Of a DNA stretch of 10,229 bases, positions 1 through 5,639 are shown piece by piece. Position 1 is the first letter of the stretch, and the number at the start of each line of letters is the position of its first letter. Location of the stretch: the NCBI GenBank assembly GCA_003233615.1, contig QIMB01000408.1:1-10229 (forward strand), in the 5' to 3' direction. The notes under the pieces were generated by a model. It was given only the letters and a program-made list of their open reading frames with translations, had not been told where the DNA came from and made no database searches. The position numbers were made by a program, and so were the translations under genes. This DNA comes from Nitrospirota bacterium. Lineage in GTDB: Bacteria; Nitrospirota; Nitrospiria; Nitrospirales; UBA8639.

Positions 1-1
1 G

Positions 2-205
2 GCCGATATGTATCAGAAGATGGCGGATTGCCTGAGAACTGGCAAGTCTAGTGAGGACTGTCAGAAACAGGTAGCGAAAGATTGTCCAGTGGTCGCAAAG
101 ACGGGACAATGTCCCATTCTCGACGGCATAGGACACAAAACGGGTCCTCGTGGAATGCATCCAGGGGGCATGGGTCCCATGACGGGTCCTCATAAAATGC
201 ATTAG
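2..205 (+). CDS. Small Cys/Met/His-rich protein, probably the C-terminal part
   Basis: I do not recognise the family. The frame is open from the first complete codon of the window, and the first ATG (position 8) has no room for a visible ribosome binding site. The gene therefore probably starts upstream and only its 3' end is seen. Counting from that ATG there are 65 residues. The first half holds four spaced cysteines (C8, C18, C26, C35) in a charged, probably helical stretch. The tail, about residues 43-65, is rich in Gly, Pro, Met and His, ending in MHPGGMGPMTGPHKMH. Such Met/His tails with spaced cysteines are typical of periplasmic metal-binding proteins, copper especially, but this is inference. 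It lies 121 bp upstream of the membrane flavoprotein gene on the same strand, and that protein also has a Met-rich extracytoplasmic segment, so the two may work on the same metal. Confidence 0.55.
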   Translation, partial: ADMYQKMADCLRTGKSSEDCQKQVAKDCPVVAKTGQCPILDGIGHKTGPRGMHPGGMGPMTGPHKMH

Positions 206-326
206 TAGCGCGCTAGGGACATACAGCACCCTATGAAGCCACAGGATACTGGGAAGTTATTTTTACGCGAACACTAAGATCCTTAAAATGGAGCGATCAA
301 TGATTGAAAGTGAGAGAATCTAATTG

Positions 327-2384
327 ATGAACGCGAACACGTTCTTCACTGCCACGAGATATGCGTTTCAAGCCAGTTTGATCATACTGGTTGTTGTGTG
401 CCTCGGGCTTAGCCTCGCTTACCCTGTTCAAGGGAAAATATCCCCTGAAGACCATAAGAAACATCATCCTCAACCAGGTTTCTCCGAGTCCGTGGGCCTA
501 CCAGGCCCAACCAAATTACCCGGTCCATCTGCTGGAGGACCGAGTGGTGGAATGATGGGCGGTGGTGGTGGTGGAATGGGCAAGATGATGGAGAAAATGG
601 GTGCGCCGAAACCCAAGGCCTTATACCCCACTCTCATGAGCCTTCCCGATTTGCCCTTGGAAAAGCGAGCAGAGGTGCAACAGCAAGCCCATGAGCGGAT
701 GCAACAGGGCACGGTCCTGATGGGGGAAGGCCTCAAATCCTTATCGCAGTCAGCCTCAACGAACGACTTTCTAGCCATGCAAGAATCCACGAGGAAACTG
801 CATGAAGGGCTGTCTCAATTCGAAAGCGGCCTGGCCGCACATCGAGCGTTGGCGGAAGGCACGTCACCGCGCAATGTGGCTCTCCAATGGTTCAAGCAGG
901 AAATGAACCTGCTTTCTCCCTGGGACGATAATCGGGCTCATGGGATCGCGGGCCTATCGTGGTTTCATTTCTATGTGATGCTGCTCCTTATCGGGTTTGC
1001 GGTGGCCATGTTATTTCTCTACTTTTTCAAAATGCGCCGCGCGGCGGCATTGCTGAAACGACTTGCTGAGGATTCCGGTCCTGCGAATCCTCCACCAGCT
1101 GCTGCTCCTAAGAAACCAGCTACCACTGTCCCCGTCGAAGTGACACCATCTGGGGGAAGAAGTCCATCGCCAGATTTACAAACAACATCCCTCAACACGC
1201 CCGCATCCCAAGAAACGAAAAGTCCGGCAACGGCTTTCGCCGAGTGCTGCGATGACTCGGCTGATGTCTGCGCAACCGAGGAAGACGGATCGACGGAGCG
1301 GCCCGATATCTCGAAGGGACTCCTGCCCATTGCCAAGAAGAAACTTTGCAGACTTCGGGTCTCGCACATCTACCGGGAGACCGTGGACGTCAAGACGTTC
1401 CGGCTCGTGGCGTGTCATGGAGGTGGCATTCCCTTCAATTACCTGCCCGGTCAATTCCTCACGTTAACAATGCCAACCGGCGACAAACCGATTCGCCGGA
1501 GCTATACCATCTCTTCTTCCCCAACCCAGGGATACTACTGCGAGATCACGGTGAAGCGTGAAGAACAAGGCGCCGGTTCGCGCTATCTACACGATGCCGT
1601 TAAGGAAGGCGACACCCTTGAGGTCCAAGCGCCGAACGGAAAGTTTGTGTTTACAGGGAAGGAGGCGGACAGCGTGGTGCTCATTTCCGGGGGTGTCGGC
1701 ATCACTCCGATGATGAGCATCACAAGGGCATTAACCGACATGGGTTGGACTGGAGGTATCTACTTCATCGCAGCATGCCGTGATCCCGAGTACCTCATCT
1801 TTGTCTCCGAATTGAAACAGCTTCAACAGCGTCATCCCAACTTGCACGTCTTTGTTGCCATGAGCCGTCTGGAACAGGATGTCCCCGGCTACCATCGCGG
1901 GCGGTTATCGAAGGATCGATTCGCGGAATGGGTACCAGACATCGCCTCGAAGTGGATTCATCTTTGCGGGGCGCCGGTCATGATGGATGCCGTGAAACAG
2001 ATGCTGGCCGAGTTGGGCGTACCTAAGGAAAAGGTCCACACCGAAAACTTTGGCTCGCAGCAAAAACCTCAGGCCAGGGCCGCGGAACGCGAGAAGGCAC
2101 CCATAGCGACGCCGACCGAGAAAGCTGAGACTGTCACCTTTCAAACCTCGGATGTCTCGACGGAACTCCTGCCGGACGAGACTATCCTGGAGGCGTCCGA
2201 ACGGGTCGATGTCACCATCGACTATTCCTGCCGGGCCGGCTCGTGCGGAGTATGCAAGGTGAAACTCTTGTCTGGAGCCGTAACCATGAAAGTTGAGGAC
2301 GGCCTGGATCCGGAGGACAATGTCGCCGGGATCGTTCTCGCTTGTCAGGCCAAGGCCACCGGCAATGTGACGGTCGATGCTTAA
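327..2384 (+). CDS. Membrane-anchored FAD/NAD(P)H reductase with C-terminal 2Fe-2S ferredoxin domain and Met-rich outer domain
   Basis: A 685-residue fusion protein. I chose ATG 327 over the in-frame TTG at 324; a GAGAG stretch lies a few bases upstream. Order of parts: a hydrophobic N-terminal helix (about 16-33); a His-containing stretch followed by Gly/Met-rich sequence (75-91); a mostly helical extracytoplasmic domain (about 100-205); a second membrane helix (211-234) followed by KMRR, which fits positive-inside; a Pro/Ser/Thr-rich linker with a CC...C cluster (C307, C308, C315). Next comes an FNR-type module: RSYT (391-394) for FAD, GSRYLHD (417-423), the nucleotide-binding loop GGVGITPMM (455-463), CGAP near 547 and ENFG (573-576). 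Last is a plant-type ferredoxin domain with C635, C640, C643 and C673 (C-x4-C-x2-C-x29-C). By family knowledge, electrons run from NAD(P)H to FAD to 2Fe-2S, here on the cytoplasmic side. The next gene encodes a likely heme membrane partner. The true acceptor is unknown. The extracytoplasmic domain is the unusual part. Confidence 0.88.
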   Translation: MNANTFFTATRYAFQASLIILVVVCLGLSLAYPVQGKISPEDHKKHHPQPGFSESVGLPGPTKLPGPSAGGPSGGMMGGGGGGMGKMMEKMGAPKPKALYPTLMSLPDLPLEKRAEVQQQAHERMQQGTVLMGEGLKSLSQSASTNDFLAMQESTRKLHEGLSQFESGLAAHRALAEGTSPRNVALQWFKQEMNLLSPWDDNRAHGIAGLSWFHFYVMLLLIGFAVAMLFLYFFKMRRAAALLKRLAEDSGPANPPPAAAPKKPATTVPVEVTPSGGRSPSPDLQTTSLNTPASQETKSPATAFAECCDDSADVCATEEDGSTERPDISKGLLPIAKKKLCRLRVSHIYRETVDVKTFRLVACHGGGIPFNYLPGQFLTLTMPTGDKPIRRSYTISSSPTQGYYCEITVKREEQGAGSRYLHDAVKEGDTLEVQAPNGKFVFTGKEADSVVLISGGVGITPMMSITRALTDMGWTGGIYFIAACRDPEYLIFVSELKQLQQRHPNLHVFVAMSRLEQDVPGYHRGRLSKDRFAEWVPDIASKWIHLCGAPVMMDAVKQMLAELGVPKEKVHTENFGSQQKPQARAAEREKAPIATPTEKAETVTFQTSDVSTELLPDETILEASERVDVTIDYSCRAGSCGVCKVKLLSGAVTMKVEDGLDPEDNVAGIVLACQAKATGNVTVDA

Positions 2385-2399
2385 AGAATGTGAAGCCTG

Positions 2400-3164
2400 A
2401 TGAAAGAACGTGAAGCCGTCACGATTACCGGGCTGGTACTCTTTCTGTCCCTTTTCTGGCTCGGCTTTCTTGTCCACCAATCACCACGTTTCGCGGGGAG
2501 TTTCTGGGGTGGTGTGCTTGGCGTGAGCGGGGCGACGCTGATGCTCGTTCCACTGGCGTACCTCGTCATTAAACGAGTGAAAACTCTCAAACAGGCAGTG
2601 ACTCGACGTGTGTCGATGCGTACGCTGCTAGCATGGCACATCTATGCGGGTGTCGTGGGGCCCATTTTAGTGTTGTTTCATACGGGCCATAAGTTTGAAA
2701 GTCCGTTGGGAATTGTCTTGACTAGCATGACGTTCATTGTCGTGTTGAGTGGATTCACCGGCCGCTATCTCATGGGTCGGATCTCTCAAGAGATTAAAGA
2801 AAAACGATCCATGCTCGACGGGCTGAACTCCTCGTACCAGGAGACATTGGAACGGCTGCGAACGTGCTGCGCGGATAAAACAGCCCAACTCAAACCCTTT
2901 GACGGATTTTTCTCCCGGTTGATAGGGGGGGTATTTTTCAGCGTACAGGAACAGGAGACGGAATCGATGTCCATCGGCTTCCGTGCCATTCGGCTTTCTG
3001 ATTCCATCGCTGACCTGGAATACGCCATCCGAACACACGAAACCTTCAAACGAATGTTTACCGTGTGGCTGAGAATTCACATCACCTTGTCTATGGTGCT
3101 CTATGCGCTTCTCGCCCTCCACATTTGGGCAGCCATTCACTTCGGGTTGCGATGGTTTTTATGA
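2400..3164 (+). CDS. Di-heme b-type cytochrome-like membrane protein, partner of the upstream flavoprotein
   Basis: A 254-residue protein with about five membrane helices (roughly 8-25, 36-58, 76-96, 104-124, 222-250). Histidines are placed as in b-type cytochromes. H80 and H94 lie in one helix and H227 and H241 in the last helix, each pair separated by exactly 13 residues. That is the ligand spacing of two stacked hemes in cytochrome b and ferric-reductase-type membrane domains. H97, H213 and H247 are further candidates near membrane edges. A polar loop of about 90 residues (126-215) with a coiled-coil-like start separates the two His helices and is longer than in simple ferric-reductase domains. 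The gene begins 15 bp after the flavoprotein stop, so the two are almost certainly co-transcribed. Likely role: take electrons from the FAD/2Fe-2S protein and carry them across the inner membrane. Heme binding and substrate are inferred, and I cannot assign a named family with certainty. Confidence 0.75.
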   Translation: MKEREAVTITGLVLFLSLFWLGFLVHQSPRFAGSFWGGVLGVSGATLMLVPLAYLVIKRVKTLKQAVTRRVSMRTLLAWHIYAGVVGPILVLFHTGHKFESPLGIVLTSMTFIVVLSGFTGRYLMGRISQEIKEKRSMLDGLNSSYQETLERLRTCCADKTAQLKPFDGFFSRLIGGVFFSVQEQETESMSIGFRAIRLSDSIADLEYAIRTHETFKRMFTVWLRIHITLSMVLYALLALHIWAAIHFGLRWFL

Positions 3165-3241
3165 AAACAGACTATTTGCAATTTTGGCGGATGTGTGATC
3201 AAGCTGTGATGCCCAACCAGAGACACAGCAACATCCCTGGA

Positions 3242-3270
3242 GAGACGCCCCTTGTGGGCTTTCTTTCTTT
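3242..3270 (+). terminator. Possible rho-independent terminator of the flavocytochrome unit
   Basis: A short stem GCCC/GGGC (3247-3250 with 3256-3259), extendable by AGA/TCT with a mismatch, is followed by the T-rich run TTTCTTTCTTTT. It lies about 80 bp after the stop of the cytochrome-like gene on the same strand. The stem is short, so this is only a moderate call. Confidence 0.4.
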
Positions 3271-3281
3271 TATATTAATCA

Positions 3282-3380
3282 GGCAACTGTTTAGAGTGCA
3301 TTTCTTCCACTGAAGCCCCTATTCTATAAGTGTTTTGTGAGATCTTACCCAACTACATAAAGTTGCCGGGTTAATAGCGA
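3282..3380 (+). repeat. Direct repeat copy 1 (99 bp), paired with 9996-10093
   Basis: This segment aligns over its whole length with 9996-10093 in the same orientation. The edges are best conserved: 20 of the first 22 bases match (GGCAAC, two differing bases, then TTTAGAGTGCATTT), as do 16 of the last 19 (around TTGCCGG and TTAATAG). The middle has drifted. GGCAAC at the start is complementary to GTTGCC near the end. Within the end lies a second hairpin (CAACT/AGTTG), so the same GTTGCC could pair in two ways. In this copy an additional 8-bp pair, GTGAGATC (3337-3344) with GATCTCAC (3384-3391), encloses that hairpin. It lies just downstream, in the minus sense, of the Com-like gene. Confidence 0.7.
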
Positions 3381-3419
3381 CACGATCTCACCTAAACCAT
3401 GTCAAAGAGTCTTGCCATC

Positions 3420-3611
3420 TCAGCTCAAGGGATCTTCCCCCTGTTGAGGTTGGTTAATGGAGCATGGTATATCTAAAAGATGATCCCTTTTGCATCGACG
3501 ACATTTTACTTGTATGCCGGTCGGAAGAATCTTTGCCAAAAGGCAGCCACAGGTACAACGTATTTCACTCAGGTCTTTTTCTGGAAGATTGGAATTTCGG
3601 TGTTTTTTCAC
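3420..3611 (-). CDS. Com-like small zinc-finger protein
   Basis: A 63-residue protein starting at GTG with AGGGA about 5 bases upstream on the minus strand. The core reads RCTCGCLLAK (18-27), then KCRRCK about ten residues further on, followed by a histidine. Cysteines 19, 21, 23, 37 and 40 can supply a zinc knuckle. The layout (EIRC...C..LLAK, G..V/IKC.RCK) is that of the Mu Com-like family of short zinc-binding nucleic-acid-binding proteins, here in the variant with CxC rather than CxxC at the first knuckle. Phage Mu Com is a translational activator, but no phage genes are visible here, so a phage role is not implied. It follows tonB on the same strand after 247 bp containing a MITE-like element, so it probably has its own promoter. 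Its role in the iron locus is unknown. Confidence 0.6.
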   Translation of the reverse strand: MKKHRNSNLPEKDLSEIRCTCGCLLAKILPTGIQVKCRRCKRDHLLDIPCSINQPQQGEDPLS

Positions 3612-3727
3612 TTTTCCCTACTTAAATTTTGAAGGTCTCGATAATGCCTTCTTACCCCCCGGAAATGTTTGACACTTGATTCATGTAGGCTTGCCGGAAC
3701 CTCTCTGTGTATTGAACGACATTGCAT

Positions 3728-3851
3728 GTAACTCAGGGGGATAGACTGAAGGCCGAAGGCTGTTAGGGGGCAATCAAGCGTGATCATACAAAACGTCTAG
3801 CATTGTGAGTAATAACCTTCAGCCTTTAGCCTAATAAAACACCTGAGTTAC
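3728..3851. repeat. MITE-like or REP-like inverted-repeat element downstream of tonB
   Basis: The ends are a perfect 10-bp inverted repeat: GTAACTCAGG (3728-3737) and CCTGAGTTAC (3842-3851). Just inside each end lies a GAAGGC-rich block (3746-3762 and 3816-3832, the latter as CCTTCAGCC) that pairs approximately with its partner, so the whole 124 bp can fold as an imperfect hairpin. The trinucleotide CAT flanks both ends (3725-3727 and 3852-3854), a possible target duplication although so short that chance is not excluded. It contains no gene. It begins 8 bp after the tonB stop codon and may also end tonB transcription. Confidence 0.55.
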
Positions 3852-3858
3852 CATTGAT

Positions 3859-5166
3859 TTATCTGAGCCAAAACCTGATGGGGACTTCGATGGACAATCC
3901 CCCAAGCTCCACGGTATCCGGTGGATGAAACGGAAGGATCTTCTTAACCGTTGCCAGAGCAGCGGCGTCCAAGACGGGATAACCTGATGGCTCTGCGACT
4001 TTGAGCGACTTGATCTCTCCATTCGGAAGCAGAGCAAACCGAACTTTCGTTGTTCCTTGCAAACCCATCCGTCTCGCACGGAGGGGATAGATTCTGGCTC
4101 GTTCGATTTCCAGCCGAAGGAGTTTTAAGTAGGCCAGAACTTCAGGGGAGAGCCCTTTCGTTGCTGACTTCTTCGTTGTTGAAGCCTCCTGCCGTGTGAC
4201 TGCCATCGACCGCCTGACAGGAACATTTCTCACGTGTTCATGGTGAGGTAGGGCCGTGGCGTTGTTGACAGCCCTTTCTTCTTTTGCCGCTTTCTTCTCA
4301 ATCGAGGGTGACCTCACCGTTGGCGTGTCAATGTCTGGATGAGCAATGAGCGCCTCCCGAGTTTTCATTGGTTTCGCTCTCTGGCGAGCTGGTGTGGCAA
4401 CTTGAGAAGAATCTCGCCGGACGACTACTGCGGGTTGAACTTGAGCGATGACGGGTACAGCACTCTCGTGGTCCTTGATAACAGGAGTGGGGCGCGATGC
4501 TTGTTGGCGAGCGACTCTTGTTGCTTGCGTCGGAGCGACGAATGCTTCTCGAGCCACCGGTCGACTCTTCGCGAGTGGTCCGGATATGGCGGTCCGGCGT
4601 GTTTTCGTGGGCGCCGATTTATTTCGAGATTGTTGGAGGGTGGTAGAGACCGTACGGACGGCGGGTTGAACGGATTGGCGAACCTGTTTGGGCATCTCCT
4701 GCCGTGCGATTCGAGGGGATGGCGTATGAGCGAGGGCTTTGCTAGTCCGTGTTACATGGGATGCGGTTTGTACTTGAGAGCGTTGCTGAACAGGCGCAAC
4801 CGATTGAATGCGTCGGGTTTGAACGATTGAGCGCGTTGGTTGAGCCGATTGCCGCGTCTGATACTGCCGTTTCTCGATCCGGGAAGTGACAGGTTGCCGA
4901 TGGCTGATGGGGCGCGGCTGACGCAGGGGTTTCTTGATCGGGTTGGACGATGCTTTGGTCATAGGCCGAGCCTGCGTTTCTGACGAAGGTGGTGGGCTGA
5001 CCAAAGAGACTTCCCAGCGGAAGGATTCCTTCTGAGGGGGAGGCTTGATATTGGCGGTGAGGAGGAACGCGAGACTGATGGCCATGGCGTGAACAATCAT
5101 GGACGAACCCCACCCCTGCCAAAAGGATGATCGTGTCCATGAAAACTGAGAGAAAAAGTCTGTCAT
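3859..5166 (-). CDS. tonB: TonB energy-transducing protein
   Basis: A 435-residue TonB. It spans the periplasm and passes proton-motive-force energy from ExbB/ExbD to outer-membrane receptors. A single N-terminal membrane helix lies at about 22-38 and keeps the S-x3-H motif (S22, H26) that TonB uses to contact ExbB/ExbD. A very long linker (about 55-340) follows. The last 90 residues are the globular TonB domain, with the typical IYPLRARRMGLQG, a V.F.L.pnG stretch, a segment ending in ..LD.AAL..VKK, and a final beta strand IEVPIRFWL. The linker is odd: it is rich in Arg, Gln, Ser, Thr and Val instead of the usual Pro-Lys/Pro-Glu repeats, and about twice the length of that in E. coli TonB. The chosen ATG gives a normal short cytoplasmic tail. 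AAGG lies close upstream and GGAGA further upstream, so the exact start is less certain. Receptor, exbB and exbD lie upstream on the same strand. Confidence 0.93.
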   Translation of the reverse strand: MTDFFSQFSWTRSSFWQGWGSSMIVHAMAISLAFLLTANIKPPPQKESFRWEVSLVSPPPSSETQARPMTKASSNPIKKPLRQPRPISHRQPVTSRIEKRQYQTRQSAQPTRSIVQTRRIQSVAPVQQRSQVQTASHVTRTSKALAHTPSPRIARQEMPKQVRQSVQPAVRTVSTTLQQSRNKSAPTKTRRTAISGPLAKSRPVAREAFVAPTQATRVARQQASRPTPVIKDHESAVPVIAQVQPAVVVRRDSSQVATPARQRAKPMKTREALIAHPDIDTPTVRSPSIEKKAAKEERAVNNATALPHHEHVRNVPVRRSMAVTRQEASTTKKSATKGLSPEVLAYLKLLRLEIERARIYPLRARRMGLQGTTKVRFALLPNGEIKSLKVAEPSGYPVLDAAALATVKKILPFHPPDTVELGGLSIEVPIRFWLR

Positions 5167-5270
5167 AACCTTGCATCATCTCCATTGACGGCAGACATGC
5201 CTGAGACTGTTGAATATTTCATTGCCCAGGGCGAATAAATGCTTGAGAGGAGACCGCTACCAGCAGCACG

Positions 5271-5420
5271 AGATGTTCAAAAAAGTCCATCCAGCAAGGC
5301 CGCGAATCGCTTGCGAGATCCCGCAGGGGCTCACCGTTGTTTGACGCGCGGAGCGTACAGGGAGTACGTGAGCACGGCAAAATGGCGAGAACGCCGCTGG
5401 CGGCTTTTTCCAACATTCCC
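5271..5420. repeat. Dispersed palindromic repeat (about 150 bp) in the tonB leader
   Basis: The ends are complementary: GATGTTCAAAAAAGTCC (5272-5288) pairs imperfectly with GGCTTTTTCCAACATTCC (5402-5419). A central small hairpin, CGTAC/GTACG (5354-5358 with 5364-5368), and a GC-rich hairpin next to the T run (GCCGC..GCGGC then TTTTT) complete an extended fold. The end sequences and the central GTAC hairpin match what I remember of a dispersed intergenic repeat common in Nitrospira genomes. That match is from memory and unverified. There is no coding content. It lies between the predicted control sites and tonB. Confidence 0.6.
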
Positions 5421-5439
5421 TGCCTGATAAATTTGCGAT

Positions 5440-5454
5440 TGAGAAGCAATATCA
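5440..5454 (-). promoter_or_regulatory. Fur-like box upstream of tonB
   Basis: TGAGAAGCAATATCA matches the 15-bp Fur core TGATAATnATTATCA at 11 of 14 specified positions. It sits 56 bp from the start of the two-half-site block, the same offset as for the Fur-like box upstream of the receptor gene. A role in iron repression of tonB is inferred. Confidence 0.45.
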
Positions 5455-5495
5455 TCATTGCACAGTCATAAATACCATAAATGGCCGTGTCTTCT

Positions 5496-5534
5496 GAATG
5501 TTCATTGGCCGGAAATTTATGGTGAATGGCCGGA
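5496..5534 (-). promoter_or_regulatory. Putative AraC-type operator upstream of tonB (two half-sites, 21-bp period)
   Basis: Two direct half-sites, ATTGGCCGGA (5504-5513) and AATGGCCGGA (5525-5534), repeat with a period of exactly 21 bp. The 39-bp block is 33/39 identical to 8204-8242 upstream of the receptor gene, where the half-sites are ATTGCCCTGA and AATGGCCTGA with the same period. AraC-family activators typically bind direct half-sites two helical turns apart, and an AraC-family gene lies in this locus (10084 onward). The regulator-site pairing is inferred. Confidence 0.5.
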
Positions 5535-5639
5535 TTTTCTCTTCCAGCCCATGACGTGGAACGTGAATCATCCTCCATAAGCGGGAATGTCTTAAAGAGT
5601 GGGTGCGGCGAGCCATAATAAGGCCCGCCGCTGAACCGA

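Larger units (their letters stand above)
5167..5639 (-). promoter_or_regulatory. Intergenic region upstream of tonB (control module plus inserted repeat)
   Basis: These 473 bp hold no convincing gene. Reading toward tonB they contain an AraC-type two-half-site block (5496-5534), an AT-rich element TATTTAT on the minus strand (5468-5474), a Fur-like palindrome (5440-5454), and a 150-bp palindromic repeat (5271-5420). About 100 bp then separate the repeat from the tonB start. Positions 5440-5534 align with 8148-8242 upstream of the receptor gene. If the 150-bp repeat is removed, the distance from the Fur-like box to the gene becomes roughly that seen for the receptor, suggesting the repeat entered the tonB leader later. 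Confidence 0.55.

Noticed and set aside
3161..3313. Possible 50-codon gene starting at the ATGA overlap with the cytochrome-like gene stop
   Set aside because: The overlap is tempting, but no ribosome binding site supports it, the frame runs through the likely terminator into the direct repeat, and the peptide matches nothing known.
3282..3380. Direct repeat considered as an integron attC site
   Set aside because: The arms GGCAAC/GTTGCC do not fit the attC core (GTTRRRY/RYYYAAC), and no integrase gene is visible.
4339..4830. Plus-strand open frame (163 codons) opposite the TonB linker
   Set aside because: It mirrors the Arg/Gln/Ser-rich linker codons; no domain and no ribosome binding site of note.
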